A stretch of 64,000 nt of DNA, taken from the NCBI RefSeq assembly GCF_000701345.1, contig NZ_JNIJ01000008.1, positions 62,001 through 126,000 of the forward strand. Direction: 5' to 3'. A program made the translations under genes and the position numbers. Position 1 is the stretch's first letter. Each line of letters opens with the position of its first letter. The stretch is from Bradyrhizobium sp. URHD0069. Lineage in GTDB: Bacteria; Pseudomonadota; Alphaproteobacteria; Rhizobiales; Xanthobacteraceae. Shown piece after piece: positions 54,991-62,979 of this stretch. Below the pieces are notes generated by a model. That model did no database searches and was not told where the DNA came from. It saw only the letters and a program-made list of their open reading frames with translations.

Positions 54991-55361
54991 AGCAGCCCGC
55001 CACCAAACCAGACTGGCGCAAAGACCACTGGCGCCAGTACGAATCCCCGGCGGATCACGCCGAGCGCGTAGAGCGAGCTGAGGAAACCGCAGGCCGCTAT
55101 TTCGAAATGGCCACGGTGCGCCAGAAAGCGGCCTACGACCTCGCCATGGCCGATCTGCGGGGATTGGATGCTCCGAGGTACACGCGCGCCAGAGCCGCCG
55201 CTAACGCCGAATGGGCACGGTCTACAGCGGAGGCTGCCGATCTTTTCCAGATCACATGCGACGAGATCATGGTGCATGCCGAAGTCCCCGAGGAAATCGC
55301 GGCGCTGTGGGATGATCTGGAGGCGCGTGAAGTCGTGCTTCGCAACGCGAGGGCTGCGTAA
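54987..55361 (+). CDS. Hypothetical helical protein
   Basis: A 124-residue product: WRQYESPADHAERVERAEET, KAAYDLAMADLRGLDAPRYT, NAEWARSTAEAADLFQITCD. Mostly helical, charged. Start and stop overlap or abut its neighbours. No family recognised. Confidence 0.55.
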   Translation: MKQPATKPDWRKDHWRQYESPADHAERVERAEETAGRYFEMATVRQKAAYDLAMADLRGLDAPRYTRARAAANAEWARSTAEAADLFQITCDEIMVHAEVPEEIAALWDDLEAREVVLRNARAA

Positions 55362-55640
55362 ATGACCCGTTTCATTCTTGAGGGCGAATGGTCCGGCTAC
55401 ACGTCGTCGCAACAGCGTGTCGTGCATCGCGAGATCATCAACAACAAGCGCGCGGAACGCCTGCGGCAGTTGCACAAGATTGTCTACACGGACGGCACGT
55501 CGTTGATGATCCGGGTTCGCGAGGCCGAGTACCGCGAGAAAATCAAACTCATCAATTCCTACGGCGAACTGATCCGCGATGCTGAGAAGCACGGCGGCAG
55601 CGTCGTCAGGGTGGCCGACCTTTGCGAGGAGACCGTGTGA
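55362..55640 (+). CDS. Hypothetical protein
   Basis: A 92-residue basic product: FILEGEWSGYTSSQQRVVHR, NKRAERLRQLHKIVYTDGTS, YREKIKLINSYGELIRDAEK HGGSVVRV. Such 'GEWSGYTSAQRRVVHR' proteins recur in phages; function unknown. Overlaps the next ATG (TGATG at 55638-55642). Confidence 0.6.
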   Translation: MTRFILEGEWSGYTSSQQRVVHREIINNKRAERLRQLHKIVYTDGTSLMIRVREAEYREKIKLINSYGELIRDAEKHGGSVVRVADLCEETV

Positions 55641-55891
55641 TGAAGCACAACATCAGCAAACTCTTGGACGCCAGCGTTGCCGCCACAATGCAGTGCCCGG
55701 ATATTCTGTATCTCTGCAAGTCGGTCTATTTCGACGCCACCAGCGCCGGGACATGGGCCATCTCTGATCGCCTCCAGCAGGCGCGTGTAGCCACTGAAAA
55801 GCTCTTGGCCGCAATCGTGGCGGCTGAGGAACTGAGCGCGCAGGCGCCCGTCTCTGTCCCGGAAGCGCAGCCCGAACAGGTGCCAGCATGA
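55640..55891 (+). CDS. Hypothetical protein
   Basis: An 83-residue product from ATG 55640 (GTG 55637 also in frame): KHNISKLLDASVAATMQCPD, RLQQARVATEKLLAAIVAAE and a Pro/Gln-rich end. Overlaps the next ATG (ATGA at 55888-55891). Function unknown. Confidence 0.5.
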   Translation: MKHNISKLLDASVAATMQCPDILYLCKSVYFDATSAGTWAISDRLQQARVATEKLLAAIVAAEELSAQAPVSVPEAQPEQVPA

Positions 55892-56055
55892 CCGCGCCCA
55901 AGATCATCACCAAATACGACCCGCCGTCGATCCCCGTGAGGGCGTTCGATTGGTCTGCCGTCACGGACGATTACGAACCGGGCCATCCCATTGGCTACGG
56001 CTACACCGAGGCCCAGGCGATCGAAGATTTGCAGCAGCTCTTGGAGGATGCGTGA
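55888..56055 (+). CDS. 55-residue protein
   Basis: MTAPKIITKYDPPSIPVRAF then DWSAVTDDYEPGHPIGYGYT EAQAIEDLQQLLEDA. Resembles small conserved phage proteins with a YDPP-IP-R--DW-A--D-YE-G-PIG-G-T pattern, which are common in alphaproteobacterial phages. Overlaps both neighbours. Confidence 0.6.
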   Translation: MTAPKIITKYDPPSIPVRAFDWSAVTDDYEPGHPIGYGYTEAQAIEDLQQLLEDA

Positions 56056-56396
56056 TGTTTCACGTTGGGCAGAAGGTCGAATGCATCAGGAAGGTCAACC
56101 CATCCGACGTCAGGTACGGCGAGTGCGTTCCTTTAAAGGGCGCGATCTACACTGTTAGGGATGTTATCGCTGATGATTCCGATGGCTCTCTAGGCCTGCG
56201 GCTCGAAGAGATAGTCAATCCGCCGCATCGTTACCGAGGAGGCACATCCGAATGCTCATTCGGTCAAGAGGGATTCCGCCCCATCGTCGATGACAAGAAG
56301 AAAGTCAGCTTCACGACCGGGGCCGATCCAGATTCCGAGCGCTGGGACAATCGCAAGAAGCAACCGGCAACGCGAGAGCGAGTGGGGACTGTGTGA
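56055..56396 (+). CDS. Small beta-rich phage protein
   Basis: A 113-residue product: MFHVGQKVECIRKVNPSDVR then YTVRDVIADDSDGSLGLRLE and SFGQEGFRPIVDDKKKVSFT. The F-VGQ-V-C------------P--G--YTVR------G--L-L-E-------G-FRP pattern is a phage conserved hypothetical of SH3-like fold appearance. Function unknown. Confidence 0.6.
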   Translation: MFHVGQKVECIRKVNPSDVRYGECVPLKGAIYTVRDVIADDSDGSLGLRLEEIVNPPHRYRGGTSECSFGQEGFRPIVDDKKKVSFTTGADPDSERWDNRKKQPATRERVGTV

Positions 56397-56599
56397 TGTC
56401 CGAAGAACTCGCCAGACAACTCCGCGTCGCCATCAGCCTCTTGAAGGGTTACGCCGAATACGACCGCCATATCGGGCATTTCGACGATGAGGCGTTCTGT
56501 CGGGAGCGCATCGCCAAGATGGATGAAGTGCTGGCCGAGTTTGAAGTGGAATCCACGCTTGAACCTTTCCCCGTCGTCGAGAGCGGAGCTTATTCATGA
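56396..56599 (+). CDS. Hypothetical protein, 67 residues
   Basis: MSEELARQLRVAISLLKGYA then DRHIGHFDDEAFCRERIAKM DEVLAEFEV; helical. ATG at 56396 overlaps the upstream stop (TGATG). Function unknown. Confidence 0.5.
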   Translation: MSEELARQLRVAISLLKGYAEYDRHIGHFDDEAFCRERIAKMDEVLAEFEVESTLEPFPVVESGAYS

Positions 56600-56709
56600 G
56601 AACCATCGCAATAGCGGTCGGGGCCGAATTGGTCGTTGTGATTTTCATCATCATAAGCGCCGCCGTGCTCGTCAATCTCGGCGCGACAGTTGCGGAGTTG
56701 TTTGAATGA
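56596..56709 (+). CDS. 37-residue membrane peptide
   Basis: MRTIAIAVGAELVVVIFIII then SAAVLVNLGATVAELFE: one strong TM helix. Start and stop overlap both neighbours by four bases (ATGA at 56596 and 56706). Function unknown. Confidence 0.55.
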   Translation: MRTIAIAVGAELVVVIFIIISAAVLVNLGATVAELFE

Positions 56710-56927
56710 ACGACGCAAAACTAAAACGCCCCGTGTTCGAGCCCGCGCGGATCAGGGACATCTCGCTTGAAGTCTACAAGCTGAATTTGATCCGGGATTC
56801 CGGTGAAGGCGCTCCAGAACGGATGCTCGCCAAGGACGCAGACTGCGGATTGAAGATGCGCGGGCGCGCTGCAGCCTACGACAAGCTCACGCGGGCTTAC
56901 CTCAAGGTTTTAGGGATCGAGCCATGA
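56706..56927 (+). CDS. Hypothetical protein
   Basis: A 73-residue basic product: MNDAKLKRPVFEPARIRDIS, LEVYKLNLIRDSGEGAPERM LAKDADCGLKMRGRAAAYDK. ATGA overlaps on both sides. No family recognised. Confidence 0.5.
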   Translation: MNDAKLKRPVFEPARIRDISLEVYKLNLIRDSGEGAPERMLAKDADCGLKMRGRAAAYDKLTRAYLKVLGIEP

Positions 56928-57190
56928 ACAAGCACGAACCATCGCCCGTCGCTGAGCAAGAGCCGGATTTTTTTACGGGCACCAGCTTCGCCGTAAGCGA
57001 AATCGTCCTCGGCCTCAAAGTGCTGCAGGCCAAGGTCCGTAACCTCACGCAGGGCAACGATGCCGGCAGCTCGGTTCAGCAAAAGCTGGCTGCGGAGGAA
57101 ATCTCAAAGGTATCAGGCCAGATCAAGATGATGGCCGACCTGATTACGCGCGTCACTGTCGCGCATTTGGCACGGAGGCCACGGGCATGA
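56924..57190 (+). CDS. Hypothetical protein
   Basis: An 88-residue product: FFTGTSFAVSEIVLGLKVLQ, AKVRNLTQGNDAGSSVQQKL, EEISKVSGQIKMMADLITRV. Coiled-coil character. ATGA coupled to the RecE-like gene. Function unknown; position suggests a link to recombination. Confidence 0.5.
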   Translation: MNKHEPSPVAEQEPDFFTGTSFAVSEIVLGLKVLQAKVRNLTQGNDAGSSVQQKLAAEEISKVSGQIKMMADLITRVTVAHLARRPRA

Positions 57191-58095
57191 AGATTATCAA
57201 GTGGGATCACAAACCGATCAGCCAGCCAGGGATTTACTCGGACGTACCCATGTCCGCGTATCACGGCGCTGACCTATGCGACGGCCCGAGCGTTTCATCG
57301 TCGGGACTTCGGAAGATCGCCAGCCAATCGCCCGCCCACTATTGGTGCGAGAGCCCGTACAATCCAGACAGGATCGAGCGGGAGGAAACAGGCTCGCTCA
57401 CGCTGGGGCGCGCCGCGCATCACCTTTTGCTGGGCGAAGACGATTTCAACACGCACTACATCGTCCGCCCTGATAAATGGGACTCATGGCGCAGCAATGA
57501 CGCCAAGGCATGGAAGGCGGCCCAGGAAGCCGAAGGCCGCACCGTGCTGCTATCCACCCAGATTGAAGTCATCCGCGGCATGGCGCGGTCCCTCGCCGCT
57601 CACCCGCTGATCGATGCGGGGATCCTCAATGGCGCGATCGAGCAGACCATCGTCTGGCGCTGCAAGGATACCGGGGTCTGGCTGAAGGCCCGCCCGGACG
57701 CCATCCCGAACGACGCTGGCGACTTTGCGGACCTCAAAACCACCACCAGCGTGCAGACGTCGGACCTCGCCAAGACGATTGCGGAATTTGGTTACCATCA
57801 ACAGGCCAGTCTCATAGCCTCCGGTTGGCATGCGATCGCAGGCAAGGACATTGAATCCTTCTCGTTCGTGTTCGTCGAGTCCAAGCCGCCGTTCTGCACC
57901 CGCATCGTCACGCTGAAGGATGACGACCTCGCCCGTGGCGAGCGCCAGAACTTCGTCGCGATCAAGACTTTCGCCAAGTGCATGGAAACCGGCGAGTGGC
58001 CCGGCCCCGGCGGGGCCGACGCTGAATATCTCGCCCTCCCGACATGGGCGCAGACCCGCATCGATCATCAACTTGAACTCGCAGAGGCGTCGTAA
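57187..58095 (+). CDS. RecE-like exonuclease VIII-type PD-(D/E)xK nuclease
   Basis: A 302-residue protein of the DUF3799/RecE C-terminal type: QPGIYSDVPMSAYHGADLCD, GSLTLGRAAHHLLLGEDDFN, then the nuclease core LKARPDAIPNDAGDFADLKT TT with the D..DxK pattern, and FGYHQQASLIASGWHAIAGK, FSFVFVESKPPFCTRIVTLK. Digests one strand of double-stranded ends to give 3' overhangs for the RecT-like protein encoded next. Confidence 0.85.
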   Translation: MKIIKWDHKPISQPGIYSDVPMSAYHGADLCDGPSVSSSGLRKIASQSPAHYWCESPYNPDRIEREETGSLTLGRAAHHLLLGEDDFNTHYIVRPDKWDSWRSNDAKAWKAAQEAEGRTVLLSTQIEVIRGMARSLAAHPLIDAGILNGAIEQTIVWRCKDTGVWLKARPDAIPNDAGDFADLKTTTSVQTSDLAKTIAEFGYHQQASLIASGWHAIAGKDIESFSFVFVESKPPFCTRIVTLKDDDLARGERQNFVAIKTFAKCMETGEWPGPGGADAEYLALPTWAQTRIDHQLELAEAS

Positions 58096-58097
58096 CC

Positions 58098-59408
58098 ATG
58101 GCCGATATCGCACGGATTGAAGATCGCATCGACCGCGTTGCGGCAAGCACGCTGCAGGTTTCGGACGCCTTGGGTGGCCTTCGCTTCCAGAACATGGTCG
58201 AGGTTATGGAGTTTGCGAAATGCATGGCGGTGGCTGATACAGCCGTGCCCAAGCATTTGCGCGGCAACCCCGGCATGTGCCTTGCCATCTGCATCCAGGC
58301 GCTGGAGTGGCGCTTCTCGCCCTTCGCGGTGGCGAACAAGTCCTATGTCGTCAACGACCGGATCGGGTACGAGAGCCAGCTTGTTCACGCCGTCATCGAG
58401 CAGCGGGCGCCGATCGTCGGCCGCATGAAGCACCGCTTCGACGGTGAAGGCGAGGATCGGCGCTGCATCGTCACGGCTGTTTTGCGGGAGACCAACGAGA
58501 CGCTGGAATACATCTCGCCGCCGTTCTCCAAGATCCAGCCGAAGAACTCGCCGCTCTGGAAAACAAAGCCAGACCTCCAGCTTTACTACAACACAAGCCG
58601 CGACTTCTGCCGGGCCTATTTCCCCGACGTGCTGCTGGGCGTCTATAGCCAGGAAGAGCTGCGGGATCACGTCGGACCCGACAACGCCAAGGACATCAAC
58701 GAGCGCCCCAGCGTCGGCGATCGTCTGAAGGCGAAGGGAGCCCGCGGCTTCAACGCTTCACACGTCGAGCAACAGACGCGCGGCGTGGTCGATGAATCCA
58801 CCACAACCAAAGGAGACGCCAGCCACAGCGAAACCCCGCAAGACGCAACACGACATGAGCAAACAGGACTGAATACCGAGAATGGCGCGACCGATGCGCA
58901 CCGTCATCCTGATCGGGCAAAGACCTTGGATGACACTAGCACAGGAGGTCGCCATGAAGTGACCACTGCGGCGTCGGAGCCAGTTAGAACCTCCGACGCC
59001 CCCAATTCCAATTCGTCTGAGCCCCCATCTCAGACGGATACGCCCGCGGCTGAACAGGCCACCGAACCCCAAGCCGCGGGCAACCCATTGGAATCATCGG
59101 GCGCCTCCGCCGATGATGTTGACGGCGGGGATGGTGTTAGTGATGCGTCGCCATCCCCGTCACTGCCCTCAGAGGACTCGGAGTTATCCTTCGACTGGCG
59201 AGAGACCTACCTGAGAGGAATGGCGCGCGTAACCGATAGGCCCAAGAGCCTACCCAGCCGCCATACGGAGGCGCTGCAACTGATCGGCGGTAAAGCCAAC
59301 GCCGAAGAGCAGGAATGGATGCGCGCTGTCTACAAGCTCACTGAGCGCCGCCTGCGGGGCGAGATCACCAAGGCGGATTGTGAAGCCGCGATCAGGGAGA
59401 TTTCGTGA
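58098..59408 (+). CDS. RecT-family recombinase with long C-terminal extension
   Basis: A 436-residue protein, two bases after the RecE-like stop. The annealing core is in the first 220 residues: LGGLRFQNMVEVMEFAKCMA, VADTAVPKHLRGNPGMCLAI, QALEWRFSPFAVANKSYVVN, RIGYESQLVHAVIEQRAPIV, YYNTSRDFCRAYFPDVLLGV. After it come about 150 residues of low-complexity Ser/Thr/Asp/Glu-rich sequence, then a helical end (LPSRHTEALQLIGGKANAEE). The extension is unusual for RecT. Confidence 0.85.
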   Translation: MADIARIEDRIDRVAASTLQVSDALGGLRFQNMVEVMEFAKCMAVADTAVPKHLRGNPGMCLAICIQALEWRFSPFAVANKSYVVNDRIGYESQLVHAVIEQRAPIVGRMKHRFDGEGEDRRCIVTAVLRETNETLEYISPPFSKIQPKNSPLWKTKPDLQLYYNTSRDFCRAYFPDVLLGVYSQEELRDHVGPDNAKDINERPSVGDRLKAKGARGFNASHVEQQTRGVVDESTTTKGDASHSETPQDATRHEQTGLNTENGATDAHRHPDRAKTLDDTSTGGRHEVTTAASEPVRTSDAPNSNSSEPPSQTDTPAAEQATEPQAAGNPLESSGASADDVDGGDGVSDASPSPSLPSEDSELSFDWRETYLRGMARVTDRPKSLPSRHTEALQLIGGKANAEEQEWMRAVYKLTERRLRGEITKADCEAAIREIS

Positions 59409-59578
59409 TGGCCGAAACAATCCTAATTGCGGTTGCAGCCTTTCATCTGGTTGTCATGGTGTGTTTCACGAACGCGAATGGCTTCATCAATATATCGCTG
59501 TTCAAGGTCTATCCGATCATCTTGGCGTTCGGCCTTGGGTGTGTAGCGGTTGCTCGCTTCATGGGGTGGCCGCTGTGA
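59408..59578 (+). CDS. 56-residue membrane protein
   Basis: MAETILIAVAAFHLVVMVCF then TNANGFINISLFKVYPIILA FGLGCVAVARFMGWPL: two hydrophobic helices. Start overlaps the RecT stop (TGATG); its stop overlaps the exonuclease GTG (59575-59578). Function unknown. Confidence 0.55.
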   Translation: MAETILIAVAAFHLVVMVCFTNANGFINISLFKVYPIILAFGLGCVAVARFMGWPL

Positions 59579-60177
59579 TCCTCGCCGTCGACCTCGAAAC
59601 CAGCGCTCTCCCTGCAAAGGGTGTCCCGATGGACTCGCCCCAATTTCCTTGGGCGGTGTCTGCCGGCGCGGTGCTGTTCGACTTCGACGGCCACGATAGG
59701 GCCTGCTTTGGTTCTCGCATTCGGGCGGAGGGCCGAACTGTAAGCCCGGGCGCTACGGCGATACACGGAATCACGACGCGCGAAGCCGGGCGCGGCGGGA
59801 TACCCGAGTTAATCGCCCTTGGCGTCATCTGCGCTTATGCGAGCGAGGCGAAATTCCTGGTTGGCTTCAATGTGGAATTTGACCGGGCGATCCTAGAGGC
59901 CGCACTGATCCGGCTTGGCAAGGACACCCGCAAACTTGTCCGCCCTGGACTCGCCGTTGTCGACCTAATGAAACCCGCCGCGGCGTTCACCAAATTGCCC
60001 AGCGAGCGCGACACGGGCGAATATCGCTGGCCGCGGCTTGACGACGCCCTGACCATCATACGCAACGAGCGCCCGCGCCAAGGCCACCACGACGCCTTGC
60101 GAGATGCCTACGCGGCCAAGCGGCTGTTCCTTTCGCTCAAGTCCCGCGGCGCGCTCGAGATCGAGGCTGCAGCATGA
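59575..60177 (+). CDS. DnaQ-like 3'-5' exonuclease
   Basis: A 200-residue protein from GTG 59575. ILAVDLETSALPAKGVPM (Exo I: D-E), GATAIHGITTREAGRGGI, AKFLVGFNVEFDRAILEAAL (Exo II: NxxFD), PRQGHHDALRDAYAAKRLFL (Exo III: HDAxxDA). Belongs to the DEDDh class. The GTG is preferred because the ATG-started longer frame begins inside RecT. Likely DNA repair or replication proofreading. Confidence 0.85.
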   Translation: MILAVDLETSALPAKGVPMDSPQFPWAVSAGAVLFDFDGHDRACFGSRIRAEGRTVSPGATAIHGITTREAGRGGIPELIALGVICAYASEAKFLVGFNVEFDRAILEAALIRLGKDTRKLVRPGLAVVDLMKPAAAFTKLPSERDTGEYRWPRLDDALTIIRNERPRQGHHDALRDAYAAKRLFLSLKSRGALEIEAAA

Positions 60178-60536
60178 GCCGTGCAACAGATGAATGGATC
60201 GGAGCGAACGATGATCAGGCAATCCCCCCGCGCGTTAAGGTACGGGTATTCGACAAGTGCGGCGGACGTTGCGCCGATTGTGGACTGTCAATCGTCGGGA
60301 AGTTGCGACCGGCTTATGATCACACCATTGCGCTCGTTAATGCTGGTGAACATCGAGAATCCAATCTGCAACTGCTTTGCGTGCCATGCCACGCGGTCAA
60401 GACGCGGGCAGACGTTGCCGAAAAATCCGTGACGGCCCGCAAGCGCGCCAAGCACCTGGGCATCAAAAAGCCTCGGACGATCACCCGCTGGCGCCGGTTC
60501 GACGGATCAATCCGAGAAGCAGGACGCGAAAGATGA
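60174..60536 (+). CDS. HNH endonuclease, short
   Basis: A 120-residue protein: PPRVKVRVFDKCGGRCADCG then LRPAYDHTIALVNAGEHRES NLQLLCVPCHAVKTRADVAE. Complete HNH core (CxxC, DH, N, CxxCH) with a basic tail (RKRAKHLGIKKPRTITRWRR). It overlaps the exonuclease gene by four bases. Possibly a homing endonuclease or packaging-related nuclease. Confidence 0.82.
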   Translation: MSRATDEWIGANDDQAIPPRVKVRVFDKCGGRCADCGLSIVGKLRPAYDHTIALVNAGEHRESNLQLLCVPCHAVKTRADVAEKSVTARKRAKHLGIKKPRTITRWRRFDGSIREAGRER

Positions 60537-60574
60537 CCGCCCCCGCCCAATCCACACCCCTAGGAGCCTAACCG

Positions 60575-61036
60575 ATGTTGTACGAACTCGCGGAACGATG
60601 TGAGAAGGCGACGGGGCCGGATCGGGAGTTGGATGCGCTGATTTGGCGCGCAGTTTTTGCACCCGAAGGCAGCTACGTCGAACAATCTCCGATCAATGGG
60701 GCTTGGTGCATCTATTACGGGGTAAGCCCACGCAGCGGGAAGCCGTCGTTGTGGAACGGCTCGCACGTCCAGCCTGTTACCGAATCTATCGACGCCGCGA
60801 AAACTCTCCTGCTCGATTTTCTCAGTATCGAAATGACGGAATCCGCGGCGAAGCCTCAGTTCACGAGATGCCGCCTTTGGGATTGGCGGCGCTCCCCGAC
60901 AATGAGCGACCCCGGAAACGAATGGAAGGCGGAAGGCAATCGCCCGCTGCCATTGAACATATGCGCCGCAGCTCTCCGCGCCCGTCTTGCCGCTCAATCT
61001 GGTCCCGCCGCCTCCGACCATAAGCAGGAGGGGTGA
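60575..61036 (+). CDS. Conserved phage protein (DUF2591-like)
   Basis: A 153-residue product from ATG 60575 with AGGAGC upstream. LAERCEKATGPDRELDALIW then RAVFAPEGSYVEQSPINGAW CIYYG and GSHVQPVTESIDAAKTLLLD. The beginning is a common phage conserved start (L-ERCE-A-GPDRELD--I). Function unknown. Confidence 0.6.
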   Translation: MLYELAERCEKATGPDRELDALIWRAVFAPEGSYVEQSPINGAWCIYYGVSPRSGKPSLWNGSHVQPVTESIDAAKTLLLDFLSIEMTESAAKPQFTRCRLWDWRRSPTMSDPGNEWKAEGNRPLPLNICAAALRARLAAQSGPAASDHKQEG

Positions 61037-61037
61037 G

Positions 61038-61274
61038 ATGGCCGATCACATCAATATTCAGCATCCAGAAAAGCGGGGCGTCGAGAGCCAGTACTACCGC
61101 GATCGTCTGGAAATCGAAAAGCTGCGGCTAGAGCTTAAGCAACTTCGCATGTGGCACGACCAGCTTGAGCGCGATCTGGATTCGATCTTCACACGGACGG
61201 CGGCGGGCAAAGAAACTGAACTGCATTACCCGGACGGCACCGTGTACGTCATCACGGGAGTTGAACGGCCATGA
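61038..61274 (+). CDS. Hypothetical coiled-coil protein
   Basis: A 78-residue product from ATG 61038 with AGGAGGGG upstream. IQHPEKRGVESQYYRDRLEI then EKLRLELKQLRMWHDQLERD LDSIFTRTAAGKETELHYPD. Charged coiled-coil start and a beta end. Overlaps the next gene by four bases. Function unknown. Confidence 0.55.
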   Translation: MADHINIQHPEKRGVESQYYRDRLEIEKLRLELKQLRMWHDQLERDLDSIFTRTAAGKETELHYPDGTVYVITGVERP

Positions 61275-61711
61275 CCCAACCACAAGACGGCCCAGAGTTA
61301 GACCCGCTCGAAATGTTGCTCGACGCCGCGCGGTTCATTGAGCGCGACAAGCCGGGCTGGGCAAAGTCAGCGCGCGCCGCCGTAGCTCAGGCCCGCCTCG
61401 CGCCCTCTGGCGCTGATGGGGTGCGGACCGCGTTGGAAGCATCCTCGCAGATGCTCGAATATCTACGTCGTGAAGCGCGGTCTTGGGGAAAAGATTTCAC
61501 GGTCAATGTAGATCACGCACTCGACAAAAACCGCAACGCTCTTGCCGCCCTCTCCACCATCAAGCCAGCAGATGCAGCAGCGGGGCGGGAGGAGATTCGC
61601 GAGATCATCGCTTTCGTCTCTAGCCAACGCCAGCACTACATTGCCCCAGCGTTGCGTGATCAAATCCTAAATAAGTTGATCGCCCTCCAGCAATCAGGGG
61701 CAACGCCATGA
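61271..61711 (+). CDS. Hypothetical helical protein
   Basis: A 146-residue product: LDPLEMLLDAARFIERDKPG, VRTALEASSQMLEYLRREAR, REEIREIIAFVSSQRQHYIA. Helical. ATGA coupled to the 61708 gene. No family recognised. Confidence 0.5.
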   Translation: MTQPQDGPELDPLEMLLDAARFIERDKPGWAKSARAAVAQARLAPSGADGVRTALEASSQMLEYLRREARSWGKDFTVNVDHALDKNRNALAALSTIKPADAAAGREEIREIIAFVSSQRQHYIAPALRDQILNKLIALQQSGATP

Positions 61712-61932
61712 AGCGGAAAGCAGTGGGGCTGAGTGAGGCGGATGGCTGGTCTTGCGATGAACGCGATCGAGCACAATGTCGAAACGCGCACGGCTGCCAT
61801 TGCCGTGAAATAACCGAGCTTCTCTACGCCAAAAGGCAGAAGGGCGATGATGCATTCTACCGGTGGATCGACAAACTAATTTCCGCGAAGCGACGGGGCC
61901 GCCTCGCAATCTCTCCAGAAAGCAAATCATGA
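61708..61932 (+). CDS. Small Cys-containing protein
   Basis: A 74-residue product: SEADGWSCDERDRAQCRNAH then GCHCREITELLYAKRQKGDD AFYRWIDKLI. Cys/His pattern may bind metal. ATGA coupled on both sides. Function unknown. Confidence 0.5.
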   Translation: MKRKAVGLSEADGWSCDERDRAQCRNAHGCHCREITELLYAKRQKGDDAFYRWIDKLISAKRRGRLAISPESKS

Positions 61933-62345
61933 GCGAGACCCACACTGTTTTTGATCCATTCCTGGCGAAGAAGGTCGAGGTCAGCAGCCGCTTGGTTGAC
62001 CGGCTTCGCGGACGATACGCCAGCGGGCCGACGATGCCGAACGGCGAACCTGAATTTGGCTGGCGAGAATTTCAGACGCCGCCAATCCAACATGAAGCCG
62101 CTGCCGAGATCGAGCGCCTGCGCGCCTGCCTCACCGCCGCCCTTGGCGATCATGTTGTGGTGCCGAAAGCCGCGCTCGCTTGGCTGCATGGCGAAGGCCC
62201 GGACGCTGACGGGAAATGGTTCGGCGAAGGTGAACTCGCGGCCGCACCTCTGGCTGGCAAATATCCGCGCAGATATTGGTGGCGTTCGAAATTCCGCGCC
62301 ATGATCGAATCGCCCAACCCATCAGCGGGAGCGTCGGAACGATGA
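61929..62345 (+). CDS. Conserved phage protein
   Basis: A 138-residue product from ATG 61929: HTVFDPFLAKKVEVSSRLVD, RLRGRYASGPTMPNGEPEFG and AAEIERLRACLTAALGDHVV. The end carries PRRYWWRSKFRAMIESPN. Similar short proteins with RLRG-YA-GP-MPNGEPEFGWR occur in Bradyrhizobium phages. Function unknown. Confidence 0.55.
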   Translation: MSETHTVFDPFLAKKVEVSSRLVDRLRGRYASGPTMPNGEPEFGWREFQTPPIQHEAAAEIERLRACLTAALGDHVVVPKAALAWLHGEGPDADGKWFGEGELAAAPLAGKYPRRYWWRSKFRAMIESPNPSAGASER

Positions 62346-62575
62346 GCCGTTGGCTAGACGAACTCGGTTATAGCTTGTGCTGGCGAAGCGGCTGGCTGGC
62401 CGGTCTATGGGCGCGTATCTGGTATCACTACCGCTGCCCGTATCCGATCATCGCAGATCACAGTGCCCGCGCGTGTGTCGCGGCCGGTCATTGTGGATGC
62501 GATAACGGCCCGCGCTTGCTGGCATCAACGCCCCCTCCCCCACAACTCCCATCTACAGGGGAGAGTAAGCCGTGA
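62342..62575 (+). CDS. Small aromatic protein
   Basis: A 77-residue product: MSRWLDELGYSLCWRSGWLA then GLWARIWYHYRCPYPIIADH and CVAAGHCGCDNGP. Trp/Tyr/Cys rich, perhaps membrane-associated. Overlaps both neighbours (ATGA at 62342; GTGA at 62572-62575). Function unknown. Confidence 0.45.
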   Translation: MSRWLDELGYSLCWRSGWLAGLWARIWYHYRCPYPIIADHSARACVAAGHCGCDNGPRLLASTPPPPQLPSTGESKP

Positions 62576-62979
62576 GCAGGGCCCATCAACCGCTAAAAGC
62601 ATCTGAGGTAGCCGCCCGCTATGGCCTTTCGGCGCGGCATTGGACTAGGCTTGCCGCCGCCGGCAAGGTTCCGGGGGCTTGGCAGCCGGTTGGCGCAAGA
62701 GGCCATTGGCTTTTCAACGCAGAAGCCCTCGATACATGGCGCAAGAACAACCTTAAAGAGGTGTCGCAATGGCAGGGCTTTACAAGCGGGGCAACATCTG
62801 GTGGGGCCGCGCCCAGCGTCAAAATAAAGAGCAGCGGGTTAGCCTCGAAACAGCGAATAGAGCAATTGCTGAAAAGCGTCTTAGGGAATGGCTCGGGGAA
62901 CTCGATGCCATCAAATGGGGCGATAAGCCGAGGCGGACGTTTAACGAAGCTGCGGAGCGGTTCGTCCGAGAGCACATGA
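62572..62979 (+). CDS. Excisionase-like HTH protein (AlpA/MerR type)
   Basis: A product from GTG 62572. The first 60 residues, PLKASEVAARYGLSARHWTR LAAAGKVPGAWQPVGARGHW LFNAEALDTWRKNN, are a winged-HTH excisionase/AlpA-like domain. The open frame continues to 62979, 211 bp into the integrase gene in another frame; those residues are probably a by-product of that frame or a tolerated extension. Likely directs excision and controls the integrase. Confidence 0.6.
   Translation: MSRAHQPLKASEVAARYGLSARHWTRLAAAGKVPGAWQPVGARGHWLFNAEALDTWRKNNLKEVSQWQGFTSGATSGGAAPSVKIKSSGLASKQRIEQLLKSVLGNGSGNSMPSNGAISRGGRLTKLRSGSSEST

Noticed and set aside
60533..60571. 12-codon mini-frame between the HNH gene and the 60575 gene
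   Set aside because: It overlaps the HNH stop and ends just before a good ribosome binding site; probably only a coupling spacer, too short to call a gene.
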